Part shown: in pieces, positions 17,329-26,074 of the stretch | Layout: each line of letters opens with the position of its first letter | Numbering within the stretch: the first letter of the stretch is position 1 | Assembly: GCF_008123515.1 (NCBI RefSeq) | Contig: NZ_VSSR01000043.1 | Location: 1 to 64,000 of the forward strand | From: Bradyrhizobium cytisi | Lineage (GTDB): Bacteria; Pseudomonadota; Alphaproteobacteria; Rhizobiales; Xanthobacteraceae | DNA length: 64,000 nt | Reading direction: 5' to 3' | The notes under the pieces: generated by a model | The model's input: the letters and a program-made list of their open reading frames with translations, nothing else | Database searches by the model: none | What the model was told of the DNA's origin: nothing | Translations under genes and position numbers: made by a program

Positions 17329-18120
17329 ATGGCACACAGCCTTCATGCCTCCGCACCCGCAGCCGTTCGCTCGAACCGACCGGACCTCGCGACAGATGCA
17401 ATCCGCACCGCGCGCGAGGATCTCGCCGCCTGCTTCCGGATGGCCGCACGGAATGGCTTTGAGGAGGGCATCTGCAACCATTTTTCGGCCGTCGTGCCGG
17501 GCCATGACGATCTGTTCCTCGTCAATCCCTATGGCTACGCCTTCCGCGAGATCACCGCGTCAAAGTTGCTGATCTGCGACTTCCACGGCCACGTGCTCGA
17601 TGGCGAAGGCGAGCCCGAGGCGACCGCGTTCTACATCCACGCCGAGATGCACAAGCGCCTGCCGCGCGCGAAAGTCGCCTTCCACACCCACATGCCCTAC
17701 GCCACGGCGTTGTCGATGACCGAGGGCGATCCGCTGATCTGGGCCGGGCAAACCGCGCTGAAATTCTACGGCCGCACCGCGGTCGACCGCGATTATAACG
17801 GCCTCGCGCTTGACAACCGCGAAGGCGCGCGCATTGCGTCAGCCGTGGGTAATGCTGACATCGTCTTCATGAAGCATCACGGTGTGATGGTTCTGGCGCC
17901 GACGATTGCGGAAGCCTGGGACGATCTCTACTACCTGGAACGCGCCGCCGAGGTGCAGGTGCTGGCGATGTCCACGGGGCGAAAGGTGCAACCGGTCGAT
18001 CCCGCGATTGCGGCTGCAACCTACAAGCAGATGCGTGAAGGCGATTCAGAATCCGCGCGACTGCATCTCGCCGCGATCCGGCGCCAGCTCGACGCCGAGG
18101 AGCCCCAGTACCGGCACTGA
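17329..18120 (+). CDS. Class II aldolase/adducin family protein
   Basis: 263 residues. Members are metal-dependent aldolases or epimerases acting on sugar phosphates or small hydroxy acids. Zinc ligands are seen in AFHTHMPYATAL (HxH) and MKHHGVMVL (His pair); NHFSAVVPG and LVNPYGYAFREITASKLL are the conserved N-terminal strands. Begins at an ATG following AGGTTTCCTTCGCC. The absence of lineage-specific signature residues prevents assigning L-fuculose or ribulose specificity. Likely coupled to the SDR upstream. Confidence 0.88.
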   Translation: MAHSLHASAPAAVRSNRPDLATDAIRTAREDLAACFRMAARNGFEEGICNHFSAVVPGHDDLFLVNPYGYAFREITASKLLICDFHGHVLDGEGEPEATAFYIHAEMHKRLPRAKVAFHTHMPYATALSMTEGDPLIWAGQTALKFYGRTAVDRDYNGLALDNREGARIASAVGNADIVFMKHHGVMVLAPTIAEAWDDLYYLERAAEVQVLAMSTGRKVQPVDPAIAAATYKQMREGDSESARLHLAAIRRQLDAEEPQYRH

Positions 18121-18126
18121 GGCCGT

Positions 18127-19359
18127 CTACGATCCCTGCCGCAGCTTCGCCAGCACCTTAAGCCCGCCATAACCATCGGCGGGCGTGATCCCGGCGCGCT
18201 GCTGAAAATCCTTGATCGCCTTCATGGTGTCATTGCCGACGCGGCCGTCGGTGCCGCCGGTATCAAAGCCGGCCTTGGTCAGCCGCGTCTGCATCTCCTG
18301 CACCTCGGCGAGCGTGAGCACGCGCTCGGAGCCGGGGAAGGGCTGAATGAATGGCGGCGCGCCCAGGCAGCGGTCGCCGAGATGGCAGATCGCGAGCGCA
18401 TAATTCATCGAGGGATTGTAGCTCTTCACCGAATAGAAATTCGGGCCCAGCAGGAACGTCGGCCCGCCCGCAACCGGCGTCCACATCTGTGCGGATGCGT
18501 TCGGCTGCGGAAATGCCTGGCCGTCGGCGCGAGTGACACCGGCTGCCTGCCACGCCGAATAAGTGCGGCTGCCGCTCATCTCGCTGGACGCGCGGACCTC
18601 GTAACCCCAATGCTCGCCGCGATGCCACTTGCCGCGATTGACGAGATACTTTGCCGTCGAGCCCAGCGCGTCATCGGGCTTGCCGAACGGCGAAACCTTG
18701 CCGTCGCCGTCGTAGTCGATGCCGACATTGAGCCAGACCTCCGGCATCCATTGCGAATGGCCCATGGCGCCGGCCCAGGATCCCTGCATCTCCTCCGGAG
18801 TGCTCCAACCCTTGTCGACGATGCGCAGCGCATTGATCAGCTCGGCCTCCCAATAGGCCTTGCGGCGCGGCTCGTTCCAGGCGAGCGCGGCGAGCGAGGG
18901 AAAAACGGGCGTCATGTGGTTCTGCTGCACCAGCGGATCGCCGTAGGCGGACTCCACGCCCCACAGCGCCAGCAGCGTGCCGCGCTCGACACCGAAATCG
19001 CGTTCGATGCGCGCAAGCAGCGCCTCGTTGTTCTTCAGCGCGATCTTGCCGTTGATGATGCGCCAGTCGGAGACGCGACGGTTGATGTATTGCCAGACCT
19101 GCTCGTGGAATTCCGGCTGGTTGCGCATCTGCTTGAACACGCTCATGTCCGGCTCGATCCGCGCCATCGCGCGCTGCCAGGTCGTCGCCGAAATGCCCTT
19201 GGCCATTGCGCGTGCGCGAAAACCCTCGCGCCATTCGTCGAAGCCAGGAGGCGACGCGAAGACGTTCGTCGGGACTGCGAGCAGAGCGGCTGCGCCCAGC
19301 GTGGATTGGAGCACGGCGCGGCGGGTGATGCGATTGGCCGAGGAATCAGCGTGTTTCAT
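18127..19359 (-). CDS. MltB-type lytic murein transglycosylase with peptidoglycan-binding domain
   Basis: 410 residues from the ATG at 19359. Cleaves glycan strands of peptidoglycan in the periplasm. The N-terminus is a Tat-like signal (RITRRAVLQSTLGAAALL). The transglycosylase domain holds LLALWGVESAYGDP with the catalytic Glu, SWAGAMGHSQWMPEV, and DALGSTAKYLVNRGKWHRGE. The C-terminal PG_binding_1 domain (about residues 345-405) has VQEMQTRLTKAGFDTGGTDG and AIKDFQQRAGI. The frame is open to 19827, but the signal peptide fixes the start near 19359. Convergent with the aldolase gene. Confidence 0.93.
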   Translation of the reverse strand: MKHADSSANRITRRAVLQSTLGAAALLAVPTNVFASPPGFDEWREGFRARAMAKGISATTWQRAMARIEPDMSVFKQMRNQPEFHEQVWQYINRRVSDWRIINGKIALKNNEALLARIERDFGVERGTLLALWGVESAYGDPLVQQNHMTPVFPSLAALAWNEPRRKAYWEAELINALRIVDKGWSTPEEMQGSWAGAMGHSQWMPEVWLNVGIDYDGDGKVSPFGKPDDALGSTAKYLVNRGKWHRGEHWGYEVRASSEMSGSRTYSAWQAAGVTRADGQAFPQPNASAQMWTPVAGGPTFLLGPNFYSVKSYNPSMNYALAICHLGDRCLGAPPFIQPFPGSERVLTLAEVQEMQTRLTKAGFDTGGTDGRVGNDTMKAIKDFQQRAGITPADGYGGLKVLAKLRQGS

Positions 19360-19555
19360 GCGGCTATCGTAGCTGGAAACGCGGCGCCTGTGAGCCGGTT
19401 CCTGGAACAGGAGGAACAGGCTTTCGACGCTATGTTCCCCGGAACAAAGTGTCGCAGCCCCGCATTCCTTCCGCTCACATTGGAAGAGGATGAGATGAGG
19501 CAGGGCCCCGGCCGGTCGCCGGGGCTCGCCTTCTTCAACGAGACTTCGGGGTGGG

Positions 19556-19807
19556 ATGAAGATACGCGCGCATGCGGAAAGCCATGTCGTCGAGCTCGAC
19601 GACGGATCGTGCTGGCAGATTTTTCCCGGCGATCTCGCGGCGACGCTGAGCTGGAAGCCTGAAACGGATTTGGATCTGGAGCCGAGCGGCGACCGGATGA
19701 GTTCGCATGTGTTGGTCAACGCTGCGGACCGAAGCCGGGTGCGGGTCATTGCGGCGGGCGAGGTGTGGCCGGATGGCGAGGTTAAGAATGCATTGAAGCG
19801 CGGATAG
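19556..19807 (+). CDS. Small conserved hypothetical protein
   Basis: 83 residues, no signal or membrane segment. The sequence (HVVELDDGSCWQIFPGDL, TDLDLEPSGDRMSSHVLVNA) reads as a compact beta-rich protein with normal codon use. GGGGTGGG precedes the ATG. I know similar short proteins in Bradyrhizobium but no function. Its neighbours are the divergent transglycosylase and a convergent MarR gene. Confidence 0.65.
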   Translation: MKIRAHAESHVVELDDGSCWQIFPGDLAATLSWKPETDLDLEPSGDRMSSHVLVNAADRSRVRVIAAGEVWPDGEVKNALKRG

Positions 19808-19921
19808 GGCAGCCTCTCAAATCCCAAACTTTAAGCCTGTCCGTTTACGGTCGGTTCGCTTCCAGGGCGACTTCGGCTTCGGCGATATTGGAGATGGTGA
19901 CGGCGGCGACGGAGGAGGCGA

Positions 19922-20455
19922 CTAGGCCTCCTCCTGCAGATCGGCTGCGACTCCCGCAAGCCAGCGGCGGATAGTGACTTCAGCCTTGCCGTCGAGCCCT
20001 GTCACCAGGCGCTTCTCCAATTCGAGCACGCGGTCCCGGCACGCCTTGAGCAGCGTCGCGCCGCGCGGCGTCAGCGTCCATTGCTGGATGCGGCCGTGGA
20101 CTGGATGCGGCGTCATCAGGATCGCGCCGTCGCGCTCGAGGTTGCGGATGATCACCCCGACGGTCTGCGGCGTCAGGAAGGTGAGGCGGGCGACATCGGC
20201 GCCTGATAGTCCCGGATAGGCGTTCAGCATGGTCAGCACGGCGAATTGCGGCGAGGTCACCCCGAGATCAGCCAGCGTGCGTTCCATCTTCAGCCGCACC
20301 GCGGCGTGGGCCTGACGCAAGAGATAGCCGAGATAACCTTGCTCGCCGCGCTTGCCTTCGCCGGGGGCGGGCACGTGCGCCCGGCTATGCTTGGCCGGCT
20401 CGGGCGTCGTCCGCCCCGGTTGCGACCTTGTGACGTTGACAGTCTTGCGCGACAT
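19922..20455 (-). CDS. MarR-family transcription regulator
   Basis: 177 residues from the ATG at 20455; the frame is open to 20482. Winged-helix regulator: LGVTSPQFAVLTMLNAYPGL, SGADVARLTFLTPQTVGVII (recognition helix), RDGAILMTPHPVHGRIQQ (wing) and LTPRGATLLKACRDRVLELE. A basic Ser/Pro-rich N-terminal extension of about 45 residues precedes the domain. It is divergent from the AhpD-like gene across 54 bases that hold a near-repeat TCTTATAAT (20464-20472) / TCTTACAAT (20483-20491) and an AT-rich promoter-like stretch, so it likely controls that gene and itself. Confidence 0.9.
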   Translation of the reverse strand: MSRKTVNVTRSQPGRTTPEPAKHSRAHVPAPGEGKRGEQGYLGYLLRQAHAAVRLKMERTLADLGVTSPQFAVLTMLNAYPGLSGADVARLTFLTPQTVGVIIRNLERDGAILMTPHPVHGRIQQWTLTPRGATLLKACRDRVLELEKRLVTGLDGKAEVTIRRWLAGVAADLQEEA

Positions 20456-20509
20456 GTAATGGCTCTTATAATATATCAGCATTCTTACAATAGCACGAGG
20501 TGAACGGCA
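20456..20509. promoter_or_regulatory. Divergent MarR/AhpD promoter region
   Basis: AT-rich 54-base gap unlike its GC-rich surroundings. It contains TTATAATATA, a plausible -10 region, and two near-identical nonamers TCTTATAAT and TCTTACAAT set 19 bases apart in direct orientation, candidates for regulator half-sites. GAGGTG ahead of 20510 is the ribosome site of the rightward gene. Confidence 0.45.
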
Positions 20510-20989
20510 ATGTCACACGCCCGCAGCGAGTACGAGGATTTCAAGAAGATTGCGCCGGACGCTTATGATCTGGTGCTTGCGCTGGGCCAGGTTGCGGCCA
20601 AGGCCGGCCTCGACAAGCAGCTTCTCGAGCTGGTCAAGCTGCGTGCCTCGCAGATCAACGGCTGCGCCTTCTGTGTGCAGCATCATATCCTTCTCTCGGA
20701 GCGGCTCGGTGTGCCCGCGGACAAGCTCCATCTGGTCGCGGTCTGGCGCGAGGCACCGATCTACTCGGCGCGCGAGCGCGCCGCGCTGGCCTGGGCCGAG
20801 GCATTGACCCTGCTTGCCGACGGCTTCGGCGACGAGGTCTACGCCGAGGTGCAGCGTGAATTCTCGGAGACCGAGCTGATGTACCTGACCTCGGCAATCG
20901 CCTCGATCAACGTCTGGAATCGGTTTGGTGCGGCCTATCGCTGGACGCCGGCGAAGCGGCCGGTCGCGGCGAATGCCGCGGCGTCCTGA
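20510..20989 (+). CDS. AhpD-like carboxymuconolactone decarboxylase family protein
   Basis: 159 residues. Contains the CxxC redox pair and downstream His of AhpD-type alkylhydroperoxidases in QINGCAFCVQHHILLSE (Cys-x-x-Cys with two His), and the family sequence LVKLRAS, ERAALAWAEALTLLAD, YLTSAIASINVWNRFG. Likely a small peroxidase-type antioxidant protein in the cytosol. GAGGTG lies nine bases ahead of the ATG. It forms an operon with the cupin gene 21 bases downstream and is divergent from a MarR regulator, a common arrangement for peroxide- or phenolic-responsive genes. Confidence 0.92.
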   Translation: MSHARSEYEDFKKIAPDAYDLVLALGQVAAKAGLDKQLLELVKLRASQINGCAFCVQHHILLSERLGVPADKLHLVAVWREAPIYSARERAALAWAEALTLLADGFGDEVYAEVQREFSETELMYLTSAIASINVWNRFGAAYRWTPAKRPVAANAAAS

Positions 20990-21010
20990 TTGCAACGAGG
21001 GGAGGTTGTC

Positions 21011-21514
21011 ATGACTGCAATGAATTTGGTCGCCATGCCGTGCCCTGTGCCGTCGCGCTCCATGGCGCTGGCCGCCGTCGGCGGGCTCGTCTGCGCGGTT
21101 GCGATCGGCAAGGTGCTGCCGGTGACGATGGACACCGTATCAGGCGCACTCGCGCCGCTCTGCGCCTCGGCCGCGGAAAGCTCGCCGCTCGACAAGGTCG
21201 AGCCGATCGGCTCCTACGCATTGCCCAACGTACCGGGCAAGCGCGTCACCATCGTGCGCGTGTTCTACGGTCCAGGCGGGTTTTCACGACCGCACCGGCA
21301 CGCCGGCTCGGTGACCGCTTACATCACCAAGGGCGAGATCCGCTCCCAGCTCGGCGGCGGCCCGGTCGAGACGTTCGGTGTCGGCCAGTCCTTCTTCGAG
21401 CCGCCGGGCGCGACGCATCTGGTCTCTGCCAACGCCAGCACCACAGAGCCGGCCGAACTGATCGCCGTGTTCGTGGCGGATGAGGGCGCGCAACTGACGA
21501 CGTATCTGGAGTGA
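21011..21514 (+). CDS. Membrane-anchored or exported cupin protein
   Basis: 167 residues from the ATG at 21011 with GGGGAGG five bases upstream. A hydrophobic N-terminal segment (MALAAVGGLVCAVAIGKVL, about residues 18-36) precedes one cupin domain with RPHRHAGSVTAYITKGEI (metal-binding His pair and Glu) and FFEPPGATHLVSANAS (second cupin motif His). Probably a small periplasmic metal-cupin; the activity is unknown. Pairs with the AhpD-like gene. Confidence 0.85.
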   Translation: MTAMNLVAMPCPVPSRSMALAAVGGLVCAVAIGKVLPVTMDTVSGALAPLCASAAESSPLDKVEPIGSYALPNVPGKRVTIVRVFYGPGGFSRPHRHAGSVTAYITKGEIRSQLGGGPVETFGVGQSFFEPPGATHLVSANASTTEPAELIAVFVADEGAQLTTYLE

Positions 21515-21517
21515 CTT

Positions 21518-21552
21518 GTAGCCCGGATTGACCAAAGCCCAATCCGGGCTAC
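21518..21552. repeat. REP-like hairpin GTAGCCCGGATTG
   Basis: Perfect 13-base inverted repeat GTAGCCCGGATTG / CAATCCGGGCTAC around a nine-base loop, located immediately after the cupin stop and before the convergent binding-protein gene. There is no T-run, so it is not a standard terminator. The GTAGCCCGGAT...CCGGGCTAC form is a dispersed element I recognise from many Rhizobiales genomes; a weaker relative is at 38340-38372. Confidence 0.7.
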
Positions 21553-21566
21553 GCCTCAAGCTGTCC

Positions 21567-22475
21567 TCATCCTCCGTAGGATGCAGGATCGGGATTGTCT
21601 GACGGGTTCTCGAACGATTTTTTCAGCGAGGCCGGCAGCGGGACATGGAAGTTGAGGCCGCGCGGCGGTACCGGCTCCATGAACCATCGGTTGTAGATCG
21701 TCTCGATTTCGGGGCTCTTGTAGAGCTTGGCGGTTGCCCGATCGACGACAGTCTTGAACGGCACATCGTCCTTGCGCAGCATGATGCCGTAGGGCTCCGG
21801 ATCGGAAAATGCGCCGGTGCTGATGGCGTAGAGCGACGGATCCTTTGACGAGGCGATCATCGCCGCAAGCTGGATGTCGTCCATGACGAAGGCCACGGCG
21901 CGGTCGGTCTCGACCATCAGGAATGCTTCGGGGACGTCCTTTGCGTTCATCACGGTGATGCCGAGCGAGCGTGCAGCGTTGGCCTTGTTGAGCTGGGTGA
22001 TATTGGTCGTGCCGGAGACCGAGACGACGGCCTTGCCCTTGAGGTCATCGACCTGATCGAGCTTCAGCGCTTTCTTCGAGACGAAGCGGCTCGCCGTAAG
22101 GAAATGCGTGTTGGTGAACCACACCTGCTTCTGGCGATCGGCATTGTTGGTGGTCGAGCCGCATTCGAGATCGACAGTGCCGTTCGCCATCAGCGGAATG
22201 CGGGTGGACGAGGTAACGATATTCTCATTGACCTCGAGCTTATCGAGCTTGAGCTCACCCTTGATTTCGTCGATGATCTTCATGCAGATGTCGACCGCGT
22301 AGCCGACGATCTTTTGCTTGTCGTCGATGTAGCTGAATGGCACGGCGCTGTCTCGTATCCCGAGGGTGATCGCGCCGGTGTCCTTGATCTTCTTCAGCGT
22401 GCCGCTCAATTCCTCCGCATGAACCGGTACGGCGAAGGCGACTGCGAGAATGGCCGCCGTGGTGAGACAACGCAT
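21567..22475 (-). CDS. Glutamate/aspartate-type ABC transporter substrate-binding protein
   Basis: 302 residues from the ATG at 22475, preceded by AAGGGG at six bases; an ATG five codons earlier is also possible. Signal peptide MRCLTTAAILAVAFAVPVHA, then the family-3 solute-binding fold: GAITLGIRDSAVPFSYID, KIVGYAVDICMKI, ANGTVDLECGSTTNNADRQ, KAVVSVSGTTNITQLNK and EPYGIMLRKDD. The sequence is close in style to GltI. No permease or ATPase genes are next to it, so it is an orphan binding protein here. Confidence 0.92.
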   Translation of the reverse strand: MRCLTTAAILAVAFAVPVHAEELSGTLKKIKDTGAITLGIRDSAVPFSYIDDKQKIVGYAVDICMKIIDEIKGELKLDKLEVNENIVTSSTRIPLMANGTVDLECGSTTNNADRQKQVWFTNTHFLTASRFVSKKALKLDQVDDLKGKAVVSVSGTTNITQLNKANAARSLGITVMNAKDVPEAFLMVETDRAVAFVMDDIQLAAMIASSKDPSLYAISTGAFSDPEPYGIMLRKDDVPFKTVVDRATAKLYKSPEIETIYNRWFMEPVPPRGLNFHVPLPASLKKSFENPSDNPDPASYGG

Positions 22476-22633
22476 GAACTTCCCCTTCATCCTGTTTGGC
22501 TGCGGGGAGCCAAGCAATTCTGGGGCCAGAGAATGTCGGGTCAGGCGGAGCGGGCCCGAAATCGGGTCTGGCCGAGCCTGGCGCGCTGTCATTGATGGGT
22601 CATCGAAATGCGGTCGGCTGCGCGAGCCGCGCG

Positions 22634-24256
22634 TCAGTTCTCTTCGCCGCTCGATCCCTCGCGCTGATCGGGCTTGATCGCATCCTCGGGCTGCGCGTGT
22701 GCGACGGGCTGCGGGGTGCTTGCGATCTCCGGGCCGACCTCGCGGCCTCGGGCGCGGATCATGCGCTCATAAGCCGAGACCAGCGTGACGTAGGGGCTGA
22801 CCCAGATCCAGCCGTCGCGCGTGAATACCTGGACGTCGAAATGCAGGTGCATCGACGTACCCGCGGGGTGGTCAAGGTAGTTGGAGATCACGCCGATCTT
22901 CTCGCCTTCGGTGACGATGCGGCCATTGAGAACTCCGTCGGCGTTCAACGCCTGCGGATTCATATGCATGTAGCGGAAGCGGATGTGCTCGGTGCGGCTG
23001 TTGACCTCGAGCGTCGCAGCCTGGTCCTTGGAGGCACGGATCACAATGGCGTCGCGCGCGGCGACGACGCTGCGCTGCCTGGGATCGCAGGGTTCGCGGC
23101 CGTCGCCCGGCGACGGGCATTCGGCGGCGCGGATGTCCTCGCCCTGGTGGCCATAGCCGCCGCCGCACTGCCAGACCTCGAAGCTGCGTGACTCGCAGAA
23201 ATTGTCACGCCAGGGATAGGCGGTCGGGCCATCGTCCTTGTCGCGCTTGGCGTAGGATTGCGAATGCACGAAGGCCGGCGCCTTCTCGAGCGGAAAGCGG
23301 ATCTGCGAATAGGCCATCGGATCGGGATGGCCGCCCTGCTTGCGATAGCCGGAGTTCGGGATGATGTCGCCGCTCGGCCGGTAGCTGAAATCCGTCGAAC
23401 GTGCGGCCGGGCGATCGATCAGATCAGAGGCAATGTCCATCAGTGGCCGCGCGCGCTGGCCGCCGGCGATATGCAGCGCCTTCAGGAAGCGCTCGGCAAC
23501 GGGGTAGGCCTCCTTGCAGGCGAGCCGCCGCGGCTTCGCGACGCTGTCCAGGCACTGGATCGACACCACATAGGCGGCACCGAAGCGCGTGAAGGCGTAG
23601 CGGACATAGCCTTCGCGGATGAATTTGCGCAGGTCCGGGTAGATTGTCGGCAGCGGCTTCACCGGCTCGCCCTTGCCGCCGGCGGGATCGGCGATGTCGT
23701 AGACAAGTGCCGAACCGGTGATCTGCACCTCGACCGGCTTTGCGAAGGTGCGCGAAGGCATGCCGTCGCCGGCGCCTGGCTCGAGCGAGAATGTCGCGCT
23801 GTAGCCGGCGGGACCGGCGTCGAACACGTCGACCGGATTGAAATCGGCCTGGTAGCGCGGCAGAGCCAGCGGGGATCGTGCGCCGCTGCGTTGCGCCTCG
23901 AGATAGGCAGCGGCATCGAACGGCAGCAGCACGGGAACGGGGCTGCGGCCAATGCCGGTGAAGAATTGCGAGGAGACCGCGTTGAGCTGCACCAGCGCCG
24001 GCATTGCGCGCGGATCGAAGCGCGGCACCGAACGGCGCGGCACGAAGATGAAATCGCCGGCGACCTGGGGGTGGCTATTGATCTCGGTACGGAGCTGGTC
24101 GAGCGCTGTGCGCCAATCGACGCGCAACGCTGTGAGTGAGGGGCTGCGGAATTCGTCCGCAGCGAGCGGCGTCGCAAAGGGGAGCGAAAGCGACGCCAGC
24201 AGAAGCGAGACGAAGCGGAAACCGTTCCTACCCACTGTCTCGCCCCCCGGCGGCAC
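22634..24256 (-). CDS. M23-family metallopeptidase (LytM-like), exported
   Basis: 540 residues. Begins with a signal peptide (FRFVSLLLASLSLPFATPLA, about residues 13-32). A long N-terminal region of unknown fold precedes a C-terminal M23 domain: GGYGHQGEDIR supplies the first His and Asp of the Zn site and TSMHLHFDVQVF the HxH. The C-terminal tail is charged. M23 enzymes cut peptidoglycan peptide bridges in the periplasm. The M23 core has an insertion with PSPGDGREPCDPRQRS and four extra cysteines. Stops 25 bases before the EF-P stop region; all three run leftward. Confidence 0.85.
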   Translation of the reverse strand: MPPGGETVGRNGFRFVSLLLASLSLPFATPLAADEFRSPSLTALRVDWRTALDQLRTEINSHPQVAGDFIFVPRRSVPRFDPRAMPALVQLNAVSSQFFTGIGRSPVPVLLPFDAAAYLEAQRSGARSPLALPRYQADFNPVDVFDAGPAGYSATFSLEPGAGDGMPSRTFAKPVEVQITGSALVYDIADPAGGKGEPVKPLPTIYPDLRKFIREGYVRYAFTRFGAAYVVSIQCLDSVAKPRRLACKEAYPVAERFLKALHIAGGQRARPLMDIASDLIDRPAARSTDFSYRPSGDIIPNSGYRKQGGHPDPMAYSQIRFPLEKAPAFVHSQSYAKRDKDDGPTAYPWRDNFCESRSFEVWQCGGGYGHQGEDIRAAECPSPGDGREPCDPRQRSVVAARDAIVIRASKDQAATLEVNSRTEHIRFRYMHMNPQALNADGVLNGRIVTEGEKIGVISNYLDHPAGTSMHLHFDVQVFTRDGWIWVSPYVTLVSAYERMIRARGREVGPEIASTPQPVAHAQPEDAIKPDQREGSSGEEN

Positions 24257-24280
24257 CTGTTCCGATCCTCGATCTCTTGC

Positions 24281-24847
24281 CTAGTCCTTGGCGCGCTCGG
24301 AGTAGGAGCCGTCTTCGGTCATCACCACGATACGGGTGCCGACGGCGATGTGCGGCGGCACAGTCGTACGCAGGCCGTTGGAGAGCACCGCCGGCTTGTA
24401 GGAGGATGAGGCGGTCTGGCCCTTGGTCACGGGCTCGGTCTCGACCACTTCCAGCGTCACGCGCTGCGGCAACGCGATCGACACCACGTTGACGTCGTGC
24501 GTCGATAGCTTGACCGTCATACTCTCCTGGAGATAGGCGGCCGCGTCGCCGATCACGTCCTTGGATACCTGCACCTGATCATAAGTTTCCGGGTTCATGA
24601 AGTGGTAGCCGTCACCATCTTCATAGAGGTAGGTGAAGTTGCGCTCTTCGATCGTGGCCTTTTCGACCTGATCGGTGGTCTTGTAGCGCTCGGAGATCTT
24701 TACCCCGTCCGAGATTCGGCGCATTTCGATCTGGCTGACCGGAGTGCCCTTGCCGGGATGGATGTTCTCGGCGGTCACGACGACATAGAGCTTGCCGTCT
24801 TGCTCGATCACGTTGCCCTTGCGAATAGAACTGGCGATGACTCTCAA
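24281..24847 (-). CDS. efp: Translation elongation factor P
   Basis: 188 residues, the standard length. EF-P relieves ribosome stalling at polyproline. The N-terminal KOW-like domain carries the modifiable lysine, Lys33, in NIHPGKGTPVSQ; the two OB domains follow (GDGYHFMNPETYDQVQV, LPQRVTLEVVETEP). The genes for the two modifying enzymes EpmA and EpmB lie immediately divergent, so Lys33 should be beta-lysylated. The C-terminus TSSSYKPAVLSNG / TVPPHIAVGTRIVV is typical. Confidence 0.97.
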   Translation of the reverse strand: MRVIASSIRKGNVIEQDGKLYVVVTAENIHPGKGTPVSQIEMRRISDGVKISERYKTTDQVEKATIEERNFTYLYEDGDGYHFMNPETYDQVQVSKDVIGDAAAYLQESMTVKLSTHDVNVVSIALPQRVTLEVVETEPVTKGQTASSSYKPAVLSNGLRTTVPPHIAVGTRIVVMTEDGSYSERAKD

Positions 24848-25009
24848 AGCTATATTTCCTGCTTGCTTGGCCCGGCTCAGGCCAGGACGTGGTCAAATGG
24901 ATGGGGAACTTGGGGCCTCAAATCAGACCTCGGCGCCCGTTTCGGGCCGCAACATACGCATTTTGTCGTTGAATGCCAGCATTTTGCTGGCCTGCGGGAC
25001 GATCGCCTA

Positions 25010-26074
25010 ATGACGGGGGACAAGCCGATTTCGCCGTTCTGGACACCCGGCCGGCACCTCGACCGGCGGCCGTTCCTCCAGGCCAGGGGGGCCATCACCG
25101 GGTCTCTCAGGGGCTTTTTCGCCGAGCAGGGCTTCGTCGAGGTCGAAACCGCCGTCCTCCAGGTCTCCCCGGGCAATGAGACCCATCTGCACGCCCCCCG
25201 GACCGAGCTCATCCGGCCCGATGGCAGCCGGGCTGGCCGCTACTTACGGACCTCGCCCGAATTCGCCTGCAAGAAGCTGCTGGCGGCCGGCGAGGAGCGG
25301 ATTTTCGAGTTCGCCCGGGTGTTCCGCGACCGCGAGCGCGGCGACCTGCATCTGCCCGAATTCACCATGCTGGAATGGTACCGGGCGGGCACCCCCTATG
25401 ACGCCATCATGGCCGATACCGTGGTGGTCATCGCCCGCGCTGCGCAGGCGACCGGAATCGGGACCTTTGCCTTCCGGGACCGGACCGCCGATCCCTTCGC
25501 CGAGCCGGAGTTGCTGACGGTCGCGGGTGCCTTTGAGCGTTTCGCCGGCATCGACCTGCTGTCGACAATCTCGGGCAACGAGGCTAACCGTGCCGCGCTC
25601 GCCCAGGCGGCCGCCGGCAAGGTCCGCATCGCCGAAGACGACACCTGGTCGGATATCTTCAGCAAGGTCCTGGTCGAGCATGTCGAGCCGCATCTGGGGC
25701 AGGGACGTTTGACCATTCTGTTCGAGTACCCATCTCCAGAGGCGGCGCTGGCGCGGGTAAAGGCCGACGATCCCAGGGTCGCGGAACGGTTCGAGGTTTA
25801 TGCCTGCGGCGTCGAGCTCGCCAACGGCTTTGGCGAACTCACCGACGCCGAGGAACAACGCAAGCGCTTCACGGAGTCCATGGCGGAGAAGCAGCGCCGC
25901 TACGGCGAGGCCTATCCGCTAGACGAGGATTTCCTGGCTGCGGTCGCCCAAATGCCCGAGGCGAGCGGTGTCGCGCTCGGCTTCGACCGGCTGGTGATGC
26001 TGGCGAGCGGCGCAACACGGATTGATCAGGTGGTGTGGACACCGCCTGCAAATGAAACGTTAAGTGAAACATGA
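25010..26074 (+). CDS. epmA: EF-P (R)-beta-lysine ligase EpmA
   Basis: 354 residues from the ATG at 25010; the longer open frame from 24602 overlaps efp and is not coding. A class II lysyl-tRNA-synthetase-like catalytic domain without the anticodon-binding domain, which attaches beta-lysine to EF-P. Motif 2 is FEFARVFRDRERGDLHLPEF and motif 3 is GVALGFDRLVMLASG. The divergent position next to efp and the overlap with epmB (ATGA) identify the pathway. Confidence 0.95.
   Translation: MTGDKPISPFWTPGRHLDRRPFLQARGAITGSLRGFFAEQGFVEVETAVLQVSPGNETHLHAPRTELIRPDGSRAGRYLRTSPEFACKKLLAAGEERIFEFARVFRDRERGDLHLPEFTMLEWYRAGTPYDAIMADTVVVIARAAQATGIGTFAFRDRTADPFAEPELLTVAGAFERFAGIDLLSTISGNEANRAALAQAAAGKVRIAEDDTWSDIFSKVLVEHVEPHLGQGRLTILFEYPSPEAALARVKADDPRVAERFEVYACGVELANGFGELTDAEEQRKRFTESMAEKQRRYGEAYPLDEDFLAAVAQMPEASGVALGFDRLVMLASGATRIDQVVWTPPANETLSET

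Noticed and set aside
21518..21552. Hairpin as intrinsic terminator of the cupin gene
   Set aside because: Strong stem, but no T-run on either strand; better explained as a REP-like repeat.
24602..25009. N-terminal extension of epmA
   Set aside because: It overlaps efp on the opposite strand and has no class II synthetase residues; the ATG at 25010 gives the family length.
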